DNA of 64,000 nucleotides from Bordetella parapertussis (GCA_945861305.1 CAMATW010000006.1:13448-77447), one strand, 5' to 3'; counted from the stretch's first letter, positions 27,728 through 40,879 are shown. Made by a program: numbers and translations. The notes: generated from the sequence alone by a model not told the origin.

Positions 27728-28516
27728 GTGCTGCGATTCAAAAACCTGGGCAGTGGAAGCGCAGGCAACGCCACCGTGGTGGAAGCGCGTTGTGGTGCGC
27801 AGGTCTCCCGCTTGCTGATCGACTGCGGCTTAAGCGTCAAAGAACTCAGCAAGCGCTTAGCTCAAGCTGATTTAACGCTTGAAGACCTCGACGCGGTGTT
27901 TGTGACACACGAACACGCCGACCATATTGGTCACACTGAACAATTAGCAAAACGTACCGCTCTGCCCGTTTGGATGAGCCATGGCACGGCTTTGGCCAGT
28001 GGCGTGATGGGTTGGGGATTGCCCAGCGATCAGTTGCTGCTTGTGAAGGATGGGCAAACTTTGTCGTTGGGCAGTTTGCAACTCCAGCCCTTCACAGTGC
28101 CGCATGACGCCAGAGAGCCACTGCAATTGCGTTGCAGCGATGGCGCAAGCAGCTTGGGGGTCCTTACGGACCTAGGACACGGCAGCGACCATGTCGTTCA
28201 AGCATTACAAGCTTGTCAAGCCTTGCTGCTGGAATGCAACCACGACAGCGAGTTGCTTGCGCAGTCGGCGTACCCCAGTTTTTTGAAAAAGCGCATTGCT
28301 GGACCGCTTGGGCATTTGTCCAATAACGAGTCAGCACAACTCGCCAGTGCGTTGAATCACAGTGGTTTGAACCTGCTGGTGGCCGCCCATTTGAGCGAAC
28401 GTAACAACCGCCCTGATATGGCGCAAACTGTACTGGCGGCTGCCCTTGGATGCAGCGCGTCCGATATTCCTGTGGCTGACCCCTTACACGGCACCCCTTG
28501 GCACACGGTGCAATGA
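27728..28516 (+). CDS. MBL-fold metallohydrolase (YycJ/WalJ-like)
   Basis: This 262-residue protein starts at a GTG 3 bases after bamC and begins with the GSGSAGNATVV signature of the YycJ group. The metal-binding motif HEHADHIGH (61-69) is intact, and later His residues (VPHDAREP, ECNHD) complete a two-metal site. Relatives are thought to be nucleic-acid exonucleases or housekeeping hydrolases; the exact role is not settled. It ends 16 bases from a convergent acyl-CoA synthetase gene. Confidence 0.85.
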   Translation: MLRFKNLGSGSAGNATVVEARCGAQVSRLLIDCGLSVKELSKRLAQADLTLEDLDAVFVTHEHADHIGHTEQLAKRTALPVWMSHGTALASGVMGWGLPSDQLLLVKDGQTLSLGSLQLQPFTVPHDAREPLQLRCSDGASSLGVLTDLGHGSDHVVQALQACQALLLECNHDSELLAQSAYPSFLKKRIAGPLGHLSNNESAQLASALNHSGLNLLVAAHLSERNNRPDMAQTVLAAALGCSASDIPVADPLHGTPWHTVQ

Positions 28517-28527
28517 GGCCATTGCAC
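28508..28527. terminator. Hairpin at a convergent gene junction
   Basis: GTGCAATG (28508-28515) and CATTGCAC (28520-28527) pair perfectly around the loop AGGC. The stem covers the stop codon of the metallohydrolase gene and reaches to 5 bases before the end of the convergent synthetase gene. There is no T-run on either strand, so its action as a bidirectional terminator is inferred. Confidence 0.35.
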
Positions 28528-28532
28528 AGCCT

Positions 28533-30116
28533 CTAGGCGTAAAGCTCTCGCAACTCTCGCTTGAGCAATTTGCCGCTGGGGTTTTTGGGCAAGGTATCGG
28601 TAAACATCACGCGTTTAGGGCATTTGAAACCAGCCATGTGCCTCTGACAATGGACAAGAACCTCACCCTCCGACAAGCTTTGTCCAAGCTTGACCACAAT
28701 CACAGCGGTCACCGCCTCTACCCATTTGGGGTCGGGTAAACCAATCACTGCCACCTCGCTGACGGCGGACAGGCGATAGATCATTTCCTCTACCTCGCGG
28801 CTGGCGACGTTTTCGCCACCTGTTTTGATCATGTCTTTTTTGCGATCGACCACCGTCATGTAGCCCTCATCGTCGATGGTGGCCAAGTCCCCGCTGTGAA
28901 ACCAGCCTGACTCAAACGCTGCACGCGTTCGCTCTTCATCATTAAAGTAGCCGAGCATGAGGTGAGGTGATCGATGCACGATTTCACCCACCTCACCACC
29001 TGCTTGAACATCGTTCATCTGCTCGTCCACCACGCGGGTTTCCACATGAATCACGGCACGACCACAGGAGCCAGGTTTGCGCAACTGGTCCTCGGGACCT
29101 AACAAGGTCGCCAAGGGTGCAATTTCAGTTTGCCCATAGAGGTTCCAAAGCCGCACACGCGGCAGCCTTGAAGCGAGTTCACGCAACACCTCGACAGGCA
29201 TGATGGACGCACCGTAATAGCCTTTGGCCAAGGCAGAAAGCTTTTCAGCGTCCATTAATGGCGAGCGCAGCAAAGCAATCCACACCGTCGGCGGCGCAAA
29301 GAAACTGGTCACGCCAAAACGCTGCATCAGCGGCAAGAGGTTGTCGGGCGTAGGCTTGGCCGTGATGATGTTGGTGCTTCCCACGTAGACCGCAGGCCCA
29401 AAAAACACATCCAGTTGGGCGCAGTGGTACAGGGGGAGGGAATGCAAGGCCAAATCATCTACATGAATTTCCGCATTGATCACACAACTCACGTATTGCC
29501 ACAGCACGGCGTCATGGGTGAGCATGGCACCCTTTGGGCTGGACTCTGTGCCACTGGTGTAGACAATTTGCAAGACATCGTTGCCATTGAAAGTTTGCGG
29601 TGGTAGGACACCATTAAAGCCTGTCAAGCTATGAAAGTCGTGCATTCCCTCGCTGGCCTGGGTGGGATCTTCAGATGGGATCCAAATGAGCTCGGCCACC
29701 TGCGTGTCCAAAGCAGACGCCGCCTTTGCCAGGGGCGTGAGTTCGGTGTCGGTGACCAGCACCTTGGCTTGTGCATGTCTCAGGATGTAAGCCACCTCAT
29801 CCGCTTTGAGCATGAAGTTAATGGGAACCAAAACGGCACCCATCCTGGCCAAAGCAAATCGCATGGCCGCAAAACCATGGGAATTACGCGCCAACATGGC
29901 CACATGGTCGCCGCTTTGTATACCCATTGCCACCAAACCTACTGCCAGTCGGCTCACCAGTGCATCAAATTGGGCATAGCTCCATTCGGTTTGTCCACAA
30001 ATGACGGCGGTTTTGTCGGGGAGTCGCTGAGCGGTGCGCCTCAGAATATCGCCCAAGGTTTGGCTGCGGGCCAAAGGGATGGCGGGGGCTGGATGGGTCA
30101 AGTTGCTTGAAGTCAT
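28533..30116 (-). CDS. AMP-forming acyl-CoA synthetase (FadD-like)
   Basis: A 527-residue AMP-binding enzyme. The P-loop-like motif is a variant, YTSGTESSPKGAM, in which the usual TTG is TES. NLYGQTE, GWFHSGDLATID and DRKKDMIKTGGENV are canonical, and the catalytic Lys near the end is in NPSGKLLKREL. It probably activates medium- or long-chain, or aromatic, acids. It stands alone on this strand, downstream of the small Ala/Pro-rich lipoprotein gene. The terminator at 30137-30160 separates them, so it likely has its own promoter. Confidence 0.88.
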   Translation of the reverse strand: MTSSNLTHPAPAIPLARSQTLGDILRRTAQRLPDKTAVICGQTEWSYAQFDALVSRLAVGLVAMGIQSGDHVAMLARNSHGFAAMRFALARMGAVLVPINFMLKADEVAYILRHAQAKVLVTDTELTPLAKAASALDTQVAELIWIPSEDPTQASEGMHDFHSLTGFNGVLPPQTFNGNDVLQIVYTSGTESSPKGAMLTHDAVLWQYVSCVINAEIHVDDLALHSLPLYHCAQLDVFFGPAVYVGSTNIITAKPTPDNLLPLMQRFGVTSFFAPPTVWIALLRSPLMDAEKLSALAKGYYGASIMPVEVLRELASRLPRVRLWNLYGQTEIAPLATLLGPEDQLRKPGSCGRAVIHVETRVVDEQMNDVQAGGEVGEIVHRSPHLMLGYFNDEERTRAAFESGWFHSGDLATIDDEGYMTVVDRKKDMIKTGGENVASREVEEMIYRLSAVSEVAVIGLPDPKWVEAVTAVIVVKLGQSLSEGEVLVHCQRHMAGFKCPKRVMFTDTLPKNPSGKLLKRELRELYA

Positions 30117-30136
30117 ACAGAAATCTTAGGGCAAAA

Positions 30137-30160
30137 AAAAGCCACCCGAAGGTGGCTTTT
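30137..30160 (-). terminator. Rho-independent terminator (hairpin with U-run)
   Basis: AAAAGCCACC (30137-30146) and GGTGGCTTTT (30151-30160) pair around CGAA. On the minus strand the stem is followed by eight T residues (30133-30140 on the plus strand are A). It ends the small lipoprotein transcript 18 bases after its stop. Confidence 0.9.
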
Positions 30161-30177
30161 GGTAGAAGCAGAAAAAA

Positions 30178-30351
30178 TTACTTCTTCTCGCCTTCAGCAG
30201 CAGGTGCAGGTGCAGCGGCAGGTGCGGGTGCAGCAGCAGGTGCTTCAGCAGCTGGCGCAGGAGCAGCAGCGGGTGCAGGAGGAGCTTCTTTTTTACCGCA
30301 AGCGACCAAAGCAGCAGCCAACAAAGTTGCCAAGAGGAGTGATTTTTTCAT
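30178..30351 (-). CDS. Small Ala/Pro-rich lipoprotein (57 residues)
   Basis: The start is ATG at 30349-30351 with AAGGA 5 bases upstream, and the stop is TAA at 30178-30180. The precursor has a signal peptide (MKKSLLLATLLAAALVAC) with a lipobox LVAC, so Cys18 would be lipidated. The mature part starts CGKKEAPP and is almost wholly Ala/Pro repeats of the APAA type with two acidic residues, ending GEKK. It has its own promoter region and terminator, so it is a monocistronic gene. The extended, low-complexity tail suggests a periplasmic or cell-wall spacer. Function unknown. Confidence 0.85.
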   Translation of the reverse strand: MKKSLLLATLLAAALVACGKKEAPPAPAAAPAPAAEAPAAAPAPAAAPAPAAEGEKK

Positions 30352-30464
30352 GGGGGTTCCTTAAAGAATAGTTCGAAAAATTTCGAGGGATGCCACATGC
30401 TTTGGTCAACAACCGCCACATGCAACCGAGCCGATGGACTCAAGCTCCTTCAACTCAGCCACTT

Positions 30465-30470
30465 ATTATA
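30465..30470 (-). promoter_or_regulatory. Candidate -10 box for the small lipoprotein gene
   Basis: On the minus strand this reads TATAAT, a perfect consensus -10, about 114 bases before the lipoprotein ATG. No good -35 hexamer is seen at 16-18 bases, so it is only a candidate. The rest of 30352-30495 shows nothing else recognisable. Confidence 0.4.
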
Positions 30471-30495
30471 GGTGAATTCCCGTATGCCTTATCCG

Positions 30496-31641
30496 TCAGC
30501 TTTTTAAGTCTATTTCGTTGATTTGCGGGTGCAGCCATCCAGATTGTCCCCACTCCTCCAAAACTGCCAACAGGGGTTCACCAGATTGTTGAATTTGCTG
30601 GTAATTTAGGACTCTTTGATCGGCCAACGAACGCAATGTTCGTGCATCCGCGCCTGCACAACGCCAACTTTCCCCGTTGATATACACGTATCGCTGGTCG
30701 TAGAGCATTTTGGTTTTCCGATCCAAAACAACACCTTTTTGCAAGTCTTTAGGGTCTTGGGTGTCAAACCAAACCTGCGCCTTAGGCTCACTCAACCACT
30801 CACCCAAAACTTTTTCACAGACGTGCTTTTGTCGCAACGCACTTTCAAGTGAATGGTGGGCAAAAGCTTGCAGGTGCTCTGGTATGCGGGCCGGATGCTC
30901 GGTTGCAGTTTGTGTTTGATCTCGGTACCGAGCAGATTCTTTGACAACATCCATGTCAGCGAAACGGGGCAACAACTGTTGCGCCAAAGCCTGTGGAGTT
31001 TGCGCTTTAAATCCAATCGAGTAGGTCATGCATTCCCCCAACGCAACGCCGTCATGGGCGCACTGCGGGGGCAAATACAGCATGTCGCCAGGGTTGAGCA
31101 CCCAGGTTTCTTCTGCCTTGAACTTGCGCAATATTTTCAAGGGGACGTCATCTCGCAAGGAGAGGTCTTTTTGTTGGCTGATACGCCAACGGCGTTGTCC
31201 ATGCACTTGCAGCAAAAAAACATCGTAGCTGTCAAAGTGCGGCCCCACGCCACCTTTGTTGGTCGCATAACTGATCATGACGTCATCTAGCCGAGCGTCG
31301 GGAATGAAACGAAATTGGTCGCGCAATTGCGCGACTTTGTCGTCGTGTAAATCTACCCCTTGCACCAACAGCGTCCAATGGCTTTGCTTCAAACTTGGCA
31401 AACTGCGCCTGCCCAATGGCCCTGACTTCAAGCGCCATTGCCCTGTATCGGCGTCCTTGACGACCAAGCGCGACTCGACGTCCTCCGATTCGGCCAAAGC
31501 GAACAACTGCTGGCGACTCAAGATGGGTTTAATGCCAGGCATGGCTTGGCGGATCAGCAGGGGCTTTTTTTGCCAATAGCGACGCATGAAGGTCTCGGCG
31601 CTCAATGTGCCCAGCAAGGGGTGGGGCAAGGTCTTTTTCAA
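30496..31641 (-). CDS. roxA: Ribosomal protein uL16 arginine hydroxylase (JmjC/cupin family)
   Basis: A 381-residue Fe(II)/2-oxoglutarate oxygenase of the YcfD/RoxA type, which hydroxylates an arginine of ribosomal protein L16. The iron triad is visible as His135 and Asp137 in GPHFDSYD and His196 in PPQCAHDG. The N-terminal RYWQKKPLLIRQA and the C-terminal winged-helix region are as in E. coli YcfD. It diverges from slyD across 32 bases. Identity is strong; the exact L16 residue is taken from the family. Confidence 0.9.
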   Translation of the reverse strand: MKKTLPHPLLGTLSAETFMRRYWQKKPLLIRQAMPGIKPILSRQQLFALAESEDVESRLVVKDADTGQWRLKSGPLGRRSLPSLKQSHWTLLVQGVDLHDDKVAQLRDQFRFIPDARLDDVMISYATNKGGVGPHFDSYDVFLLQVHGQRRWRISQQKDLSLRDDVPLKILRKFKAEETWVLNPGDMLYLPPQCAHDGVALGECMTYSIGFKAQTPQALAQQLLPRFADMDVVKESARYRDQTQTATEHPARIPEHLQAFAHHSLESALRQKHVCEKVLGEWLSEPKAQVWFDTQDPKDLQKGVVLDRKTKMLYDQRYVYINGESWRCAGADARTLRSLADQRVLNYQQIQQSGEPLLAVLEEWGQSGWLHPQINEIDLKS

Positions 31642-31673
31642 AGCTTTTCTCCAAACTGCGACAATTCAGCCCC

Positions 31674-32195
31674 ATGAACATAACACCAGACTGCGTTGTC
31701 GCCCTGACATGGGTTCTTAAAGATGCCCAAGGGCAAATCTTGGATGAGCTTGATGATCCCGTGGAGTTTTACTTGGGCGGACACGATTTGCTCGAGAAAA
31801 TCCAAGTGGCTTTGCAAGACCACCAAGTCGGCGACCAATTAGATTTGCACTTGGAGCCAGAGGAAGCCTTTGGAGACTTCAAAGAAGAACTTATTTTTTT
31901 AGAGCCTCGTCACGCATTTCCAGCTGTGCTTGAAGAAGGCATGACCATCGAAGGACATGCACTCTCCCAAGACTGCAGCCCCGATGCACCCAAAGACGTG
32001 ATCTACACCGTCACCGATGTGTACCCAGAGCATGTGGTGTTGGATGGTAACCATCCGCTGTCAGGCATGGCTTTGCGAATTGCAGTCACCATCACGGGTG
32101 TCAGAGCCTCCACAGAACAAGAAAAAAGCCACGGCACGTGTGGCTCTGGTTTTTTCTCTGTGCCCACCCTGTCAGGCAACGACACGCTGCATTAA
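31674..32195 (+). CDS. slyD: FKBP-type peptidyl-prolyl isomerase, SlyD-like
   Basis: A 173-residue SlyD-type chaperone/isomerase. The ATG at 31674 is chosen because the upstream frame overlaps roxA. It has the split FKBP domain (start CVVALTWVLKDAQG, YLGGHDLLEKI) with the inserted-in-flap chaperone domain (EEAFGDFKEELI, VLDGNHPLSGMAL). It lacks the His-rich metal-binding tail of E. coli SlyD. Instead the last 25 residues run to NDTLH and coincide with a hairpin that fits a terminator for the opposite strand. Confidence 0.88.
   Translation: MNITPDCVVALTWVLKDAQGQILDELDDPVEFYLGGHDLLEKIQVALQDHQVGDQLDLHLEPEEAFGDFKEELIFLEPRHAFPAVLEEGMTIEGHALSQDCSPDAPKDVIYTVTDVYPEHVVLDGNHPLSGMALRIAVTITGVRASTEQEKSHGTCGSGFFSVPTLSGNDTLH
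32122..32156 (-). terminator. Terminator for coaBC-dut lying inside the slyD coding end
   Basis: On the minus strand AGCCAC (32140-32145), loop ACGTGCC and GTGGCT (32127-32132) form a stem followed by TTTTTTC, an excellent Rho-independent terminator 44 bases past the dut stop. On the plus strand the same hairpin is followed by CTGG and six T, weaker but possible. Confidence 0.75.
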
Positions 32196-32199
32196 GGGC

Positions 32200-32649
32200 T
32201 TATTGCTTGCCTGTCGAGCCGTAGCCACCTGCACCGCGTTCAGTGGCGGCCTCAAATTCATCGACCAGATTGAACTGCGCCTGCACCACAGGCACGATCA
32301 CCAATTGGGCGATGCGTTCCATGGGTTCGATGGTGAAAGCTACATCGCTGCGGTTCCAAGCGCTCACCATGAGTTGGCCTTGGTAATCGCTGTCAATCAA
32401 ACCCACCAAATTACCCAACACGATGCCATGTTTATGTCCCAACCCTGAGCGCGGCAATATCAGTGCTGCGTAATTCGGATCTTTCAAATGGATGGCCATA
32501 CCCGTGGGTACCAGCTGCCACGCATTGGGCTGCAACGTCAGCGCAACATCCAAACAAGCACGCAAATCTAAACCCGCGCTGCCAGCGGTGGCGTAGTTGG
32601 GCAACATGCTGCGTAAGCGCTGGTCCATCACTTTCACATCCAACTTCAT
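32200..32649 (-). CDS. dut: dUTP diphosphatase
   Basis: A 149-residue trimeric dUTPase that keeps uracil out of DNA and makes dUMP. The family motifs are in order: AGLDLRAC (motif 1), PRSGLGHK (motif 2), [11 protein letters not shown] (motif 3), [11 protein letters not shown] (motif 4) and [10 protein letters not shown] (motif 5). It overlaps the coaBC stop by 4 bases, the usual coaBC-dut operon. Confidence 0.96.
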   Translation of the reverse strand: MKLDVKVMDQRLRSMLPNYATAGSAGLDLRACLDVALTLQPNAWQLVPTGMAIHLKDPNYAALILPRSGLGHKHGIVLGNLVGLIDSDYQGQLMVSAWNRSDVAFTIEPMERIAQLVIVPVVQAQFNLVDEFEAATERGAGGYGSTGKQ

Positions 32650-33869
32650 ACCTGATCCTTTGTGCTGATGCGACTGGCGATCTCAGCCATCAACTGCCTA
32701 GCCAGCGTTAATTTGGAGGCTAGCGGCAACTCTAGGGTGCCTTGCTCGTCAATCACCAGCAAAGCATTGTCGTCTTGGCCAAAAGTTGCGGGGCCCAGAT
32801 TGCCCACCATCAAAGGCACACCTTTGCGAACCCGCTTGGCCTGCGCCTGGGCTTGCAAATACTGGGTTTCCGCCGCAAAGCCCACGCAATACAAAGCGCC
32901 TGCTTGGGCACGGGTGCTGGACGCTACATCGGCCAAAATGTCTGGGTTTTCAACCCACTCAAAGCTTGGCAGGCCGTCTTGCCCCTTCTTGATTTTTTCA
33001 CCTGCAACTTCGGCAGGTCGCCAATCAGCCACCGCGGCGGTGGCGATGAACACATCGGCACGCTCAATCTGCGCCAAAACAGCTGCGTGCATCTGCAGCG
33101 CAGAGCGAACATCTGTGCGCTCCACGCCAAAAGGGGTGGTTAGGCTGACTGGCCCCGCCACCACATGGACCTCTGCGCCAGCTTCATGGGCGGCTCGAGC
33201 CAAGGCAAAAGCCATTTTCCCGCTGGACAAATTGGTAATGCCACGCACTGGGTCAATGGCCTCAAACGTAGGCCCTGCGCTGATAAGCACTTTTTTGCCC
33301 TGCAAGACTTTGGGTTGAAACAAGGCGGTCAGCTCGTACAACAATTCATCGGGCTCAAGCATTCTGCCGTCGCCCACCTCGCCACAAGCTTGGTCACCTT
33401 GCCCAACCCCAAGCACTTTGGCGCCATCTTGGCGCAGTTGCGCCATATTGCGCTGGGTTGCAGGATGCGCCCACATTTCTTTGTTCATGGCAGGGGCAAG
33501 CAGCAAGGGGACGGTGTCCACGGGTCTGGCCAAGCACATCAGGCTGAGCAAGTCATCGGCTCGGCCATGCAGAAGTTTGGCCATGAAGTCGGCACTGGCG
33601 GGTGCCACCAAGATGGCATGGGCATTGCGGGTAAGGTTGATGTGCGCCATGTTGTTGGGCTCACGAGGGTCCCATTGCGACACGTAGACGGGGTTATTGG
33701 ACAGGGCTTGCATCGTCACTGGGGTGACAAATTGGGCCGCAGCCTCGGTCATGACCACCTGCACCGCTGCACCCTCTTTGACCAAGGCGCGGCACAACTC
33801 TGCAGCTTTGTAGCAAGCGATACCGCCGCTCAAGCCCAGCACGATATGTTTGTTGGACAGATCACTCAT
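32646..33869 (-). CDS. coaBC: Bifunctional phosphopantothenoylcysteine decarboxylase/synthetase
   Basis: A coenzyme A biosynthesis enzyme (407 residues from the ATG at 33869, [12 protein letters not shown]). The N-terminal flavoprotein CoaC half has [14 protein letters not shown], the catalytic His ([10 protein letters not shown]) and the PAMNKEMW motif with substrate-binding Asn. The CoaB half starts near [22 protein letters not shown] frame extension to 34058 runs through the divergent pyrG promoter and start and is rejected. Confidence 0.95.
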   Translation of the reverse strand: MSDLSNKHIVLGLSGGIACYKAAELCRALVKEGAAVQVVMTEAAAQFVTPVTMQALSNNPVYVSQWDPREPNNMAHINLTRNAHAILVAPASADFMAKLLHGRADDLLSLMCLARPVDTVPLLLAPAMNKEMWAHPATQRNMAQLRQDGAKVLGVGQGDQACGEVGDGRMLEPDELLYELTALFQPKVLQGKKVLISAGPTFEAIDPVRGITNLSSGKMAFALARAAHEAGAEVHVVAGPVSLTTPFGVERTDVRSALQMHAAVLAQIERADVFIATAAVADWRPAEVAGEKIKKGQDGLPSFEWVENPDILADVASSTRAQAGALYCVGFAAETQYLQAQAQAKRVRKGVPLMVGNLGPATFGQDDNALLVIDEQGTLELPLASKLTLARQLMAEIASRISTKDQV

Positions 33870-33892
33870 GGGGCGCAATGTAGCAGAGCCCC

Positions 33893-36464
<2,572 letters not shown>

Positions 36465-36473
36465 TTTTGTTAA

Positions 36474-37805
<1,332 letters not shown>

Positions 37806-37825
37806 AACCGACCTCAAGCCGTACC

Positions 37826-38098
37826 ATGCGTCGTCCCGTCCCCATCTTTTTACTAACGCTGCTGCTTGTTTTCCAGCTGCAGCTTTGGTTTGGGCGTGGC
37901 AGCATTCCGGATGTGTGGCGACTGCGGCAGCAATACCAAACGCAGCTTGCGCAAAATATCCAAACCGAATTGAAACTGGACCGTATGCGTGCCGAACTAC
38001 GCGATTTACGTGACGGCATGGAGATGGTGGAAGAACGCGCACGCTCTGAAATCGGTATGGTCAAACCCAACGAAATCTTTGTCCAAATCGCCAAATAA
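37826..38098 (+). CDS. ftsB: Cell division protein FtsB
   Basis: A 90-residue bitopic protein of the FtsQLB divisome complex. It has a short cytoplasmic N-terminus, one membrane span (about 5-22), then a periplasmic leucine-zipper-like coiled coil (about 30-68) and the conserved ending EERARSEIGMVKPNE. It lies 20 bases after eno, as in many proteobacteria. Confidence 0.92.
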   Translation: MRRPVPIFLLTLLLVFQLQLWFGRGSIPDVWRLRQQYQTQLAQNIQTELKLDRMRAELRDLRDGMEMVEERARSEIGMVKPNEIFVQIAK

Positions 38099-38105
38099 GG
38101 CGAGC

Positions 38106-38525
38106 ATGGACATTGTTTTGCTTGGGCTTTCACCGCCTCGCCTGCAACACTTGGCTGCGGCACTTGAGCAAGCCTTGAAGGCTTTTACGCAACGCACTAA
38201 CCTGTACACCCCACAGAACCACCCTGCTTGGACACCGCCCTCTTTGTCCTCGCGCATCTTGTTGTGCGTAAATCCTGAAGATGCCGCCAACGCCCAAGCA
38301 TGGCGAGCCATCCTGTTGGCCCAAGGTTTGCCTTTCCAAGTCATTCACGGTATCGGACAGGAGCTGGTGAAGCAATGCTTGTTGGCGATATTGCCCCCAG
38401 ATTGCTTCAGCCCTTCGGGCTTGGCCCGACAGGCACTGCCCGTGCGTTGGCAAGGCATGTGCGAAACCTGCAGCGACCCCGATTGCGAGCAGCGGCTTTT
38501 CTCTGGCTTATTGCAAGGCCGATGA
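38106..38525 (+). CDS. Unknown protein with C-terminal CxxCxxxxC motif
   Basis: The ATG at 38106, 7 bases after ftsB with AAGGCGAG upstream, gives 139 residues. No family is recognised. The N-terminal half alternates beta-like hydrophobic segments (MDIVLLGLS, SSRILLCVN) with helices. The C-terminus has CETCSDPDCEQRLF, with Cys119, Cys122 and Cys127 as a possible metal or Fe-S site, plus Cys54, Cys91 and Cys100. There are no membrane spans. Its last 18 bases overlap the convergent hslO gene. Confidence 0.7.
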   Translation: MDIVLLGLSPPRLQHLAAALEQALKAFTQRTNLYTPQNHPAWTPPSLSSRILLCVNPEDAANAQAWRAILLAQGLPFQVIHGIGQELVKQCLLAILPPDCFSPSGLARQALPVRWQGMCETCSDPDCEQRLFSGLLQGR

Positions 38526-39494
38526 GCCTGGGGGCTGAATCGTCTGCTGGGCAAACAACTGTGCCGCATCAACCGAGTCATAGCGGTATTGCTGGCCACA
38601 AAAGTCGCAACCCACCTCAATCAAGGGGCGTTCCGCCAAGATGCTGTTGGCCTCTTCTTGGCCCAAGCCGCGCAACATATTGCTGACCCGATCTCGGTTG
38701 CAAGAACAAGCAAAGCGTGGCGCCTCATCTGCTGGCGCAGGCTCAAAGCGGCGAATGGTTTCTTGCCAGAACAAGCGGTGCAGGATTTTGTCGGTGGTCA
38801 GCGTCAGCAGTTCTTCACTGGTCAAACTTTGTGCAAGGATAGCAATGCGGTTGTAGTCTTCATTGCGCCCTATTTCTGCTTCATCGGCCATGCTTTCATT
38901 GCCTGCCAAATTAGCCGCGCCATGCATGGGCAGGCGTTGAATCAACAGGCCAGCCGCGATGTCGTCATTGGCTGCCAACACCAAGGTGGTGTCGAGTTGT
39001 TCGCTTTGCAGCATGTAATGCGCCAACACATCGCTGAAACGGTTCAGCGGTTCGCGTTGGTCGTCATACAAAGGCACCACGCCTTGGTAGGGTTGCTGGC
39101 CTGGCCGGCGTCCCAAAGGATCTAGGGTGATAGCGCAACGCCCGAGATTGCGCTGGTTGGCCATATCGGCCAAGCCCATGCCCTCAGACACCTCGCCAAC
39201 GGTTTTGGCGGTGGAGCGAAAGCGCATATCGGATTGCACTTCTACCACCGCCAGTTTCAAAGGGCCTTCGCCCATCATCTGCAAGACCAAAGCACCATTG
39301 AACTTGATATTCGCTTGCATCAAGACAGCGGCAGCGGTCATCTCACCCAGCAAAGCCCTGACCGCGGGTGGGTAGGCGCCCGTCTCGGCGTTGGCAGCAC
39401 GTTTGGCCAATACGGTTTGCCAACTGTCAGTCAATCGCACCAAAATCCCACGAACTGGTAGCCCTTCAAATAAAAACTTGTGCAAGTCACTCAT
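38508..39494 (-). CDS. hslO: Redox-regulated chaperone Hsp33
   Basis: A 328-residue holdase activated by oxidation. The C-terminal zinc switch has a first pair CSC in [10 protein letters not shown] and a second pair CDFC in [10 protein letters not shown], together the four zinc-binding cysteines. The N-terminal domain has the usual [15 protein letters not shown] segment. It overlaps the downstream carbonic-anhydrase-like gene's region by 4 bases (39491-39494), suggesting co-transcription from upstream. Confidence 0.94.
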   Translation of the reverse strand: MSDLHKFLFEGLPVRGILVRLTDSWQTVLAKRAANAETGAYPPAVRALLGEMTAAAVLMQANIKFNGALVLQMMGEGPLKLAVVEVQSDMRFRSTAKTVGEVSEGMGLADMANQRNLGRCAITLDPLGRRPGQQPYQGVVPLYDDQREPLNRFSDVLAHYMLQSEQLDTTLVLAANDDIAAGLLIQRLPMHGAANLAGNESMADEAEIGRNEDYNRIAILAQSLTSEELLTLTTDKILHRLFWQETIRRFEPAPADEAPRFACSCNRDRVSNMLRGLGQEEANSILAERPLIEVGCDFCGQQYRYDSVDAAQLFAQQTIQPPGSSALQ

Positions 39495-40030
39495 GCGATT
39501 TTTTTCAAACCATTTTTAAAACGCATTGCATTTTGGGTGTAGTGCTTGGCGCTCATGCGCAGGCCCTCGATTTGCTCCGGCGTGAGTTCGCGCACCACTT
39601 TGGCGGGGGTGCCCATGATCAAGCTGCCATCAGGAAACTCCTTGCCCTCGGTCACCACCGAGCCTGCACCCACCACGCAATGGCGGCCAATGCGAGCGCC
39701 GTTCAATACCACCGCCGCAATGCCAATCAGGCTTTCGTCGCCAATGGTGCAGCCATGCAGCATGACTTGGTGACCGACAGTCACGTTCTTGCCCACCACC
39801 ACGGGCAAGCCGTTATCGGCATGGATGACGGCCAAATCTTGCACATTGCTGCCCTCGCCAATATGGATGGTCTCGGTGTCACCACGCAAAACCGCGCCAA
39901 ACCACACGCTGGTGTTGGCCTCCAAGGTGATGGCACCCATCACTTGGGCAGAGTCTGCTACCCAAGCGCTGGGGTCAATCTGGGGGATGTGGTAGTCGAG
40001 TTGGTAAATAGCCATAAGTTTGCCGTTCAT
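39491..40030 (-). CDS. Gamma-carbonic-anhydrase-like hexapeptide-repeat protein
   Basis: A 179-residue left-handed beta-helix protein of the YrdA/PaaY type. Hexapeptide repeats run from about 20 to 140 (e.g. [22 protein letters not shown]). The three metal-binding His of gamma carbonic anhydrases are plausible in [17 protein letters not shown]. Catalytic activity is unproven for this subgroup. The start lies 22 bases from the divergent DUF455 gene. Confidence 0.88.
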   Translation of the reverse strand: MNGKLMAIYQLDYHIPQIDPSAWVADSAQVMGAITLEANTSVWFGAVLRGDTETIHIGEGSNVQDLAVIHADNGLPVVVGKNVTVGHQVMLHGCTIGDESLIGIAAVVLNGARIGRHCVVGAGSVVTEGKEFPDGSLIMGTPAKVVRELTPEQIEGLRMSAKHYTQNAMRFKNGLKKIA

Positions 40031-40052
40031 TGAGGTTTCTACAATTGTAGAG

Positions 40053-40874
40053 ATGGAATTGCGAGAAGCCGCCTATCGGGCATTGTGTGAAACCCAAGCC
40101 ACTGACAAAGTACAGGCGGTGCAACAGCTTTGGTTTGAGCGGCAGCGTCTTGCTTTGGATGTTCAAGCCCCACTGCAAGACAGCGGCCATAAAGCCCCAG
40201 GTCGACCCGACAAACCCCTGCTGCAAAACCCCCAGCAAGTGCCTCAGCGCTCTGTCCACACCGACAAAGGCTTGGCTGCCTTGGTGCATTCGGTGTGCCA
40301 TATCGAGTTCAATGCCATCAATTTGGCGCTTGATGCGGTGTGGCGCTTTGCTGGCTTACCTCCAGCGTATTACCAAGACTGGTTGCGTGTGGCCTATGAA
40401 GAATCTACCCACTTCGGGTTGTTACAAACCTTGCTGGGCAAGATGAGCCATGCTTATGGTGACTTTGCCGCCCACGATGGCTTGTGGTCTATGTGCGAGA
40501 AAACCGCAGACAACGTGCTGGCCCGCATGGCCTTGGTACCGCGCACCTTGGAAGCTCGCGGCTTGGATGCCACGCCGCTGATTCAAGCCAAATTATTGCT
40601 TTCCACTTCTCCCCACGCGACAGCGTTTCAGCCGGTGCTTGAGACGATTTTGCGCGACGAGGTAGGTCATGTGGCGATTGGCAACCATTGGTTCAGGTAC
40701 CTGTGCGCCGAGCAAGGCCTAGACCCTTTGACGCATTACCCCTTGCTGGTCCAGCGCCATGCTGCCCCCCGCTTAAAGCCGCCCTTTAACACCCCTGCGC
40801 GCTTGGCTGCGGGGTTCACCCAAGACGAAATCGATTGGTTGATGGCGCAACGGTTGACGCCCCTCACACCTTGA
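40053..40874 (+). CDS. DUF455-family ferritin-like protein
   Basis: The ATG at 40053 ([11 protein letters not shown]) gives 273 residues; an earlier in-frame start would overlap the divergent gene. The core is ferritin-like, with two E/H helices: [26 protein letters not shown], and later [16 protein letters not shown] (ExxH metal pair). DUF455 proteins are predicted di-iron proteins without a settled function. It ends 5 bases from the convergent xerD gene. Confidence 0.85.
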   Translation: MELREAAYRALCETQATDKVQAVQQLWFERQRLALDVQAPLQDSGHKAPGRPDKPLLQNPQQVPQRSVHTDKGLAALVHSVCHIEFNAINLALDAVWRFAGLPPAYYQDWLRVAYEESTHFGLLQTLLGKMSHAYGDFAAHDGLWSMCEKTADNVLARMALVPRTLEARGLDATPLIQAKLLLSTSPHATAFQPVLETILRDEVGHVAIGNHWFRYLCAEQGLDPLTHYPLLVQRHAAPRLKPPFNTPARLAAGFTQDEIDWLMAQRLTPLTP

Positions 40875-40879
40875 AAAAT

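Noticed and set aside
30107..30364. Plus-strand open frame rich in Ala/Gly opposite the small lipoprotein gene
   Set aside because: It is the antisense shadow of the Ala/Pro repeat. The minus strand has a signal peptide, lipobox, Shine-Dalgarno sequence and terminator; the plus strand has none.
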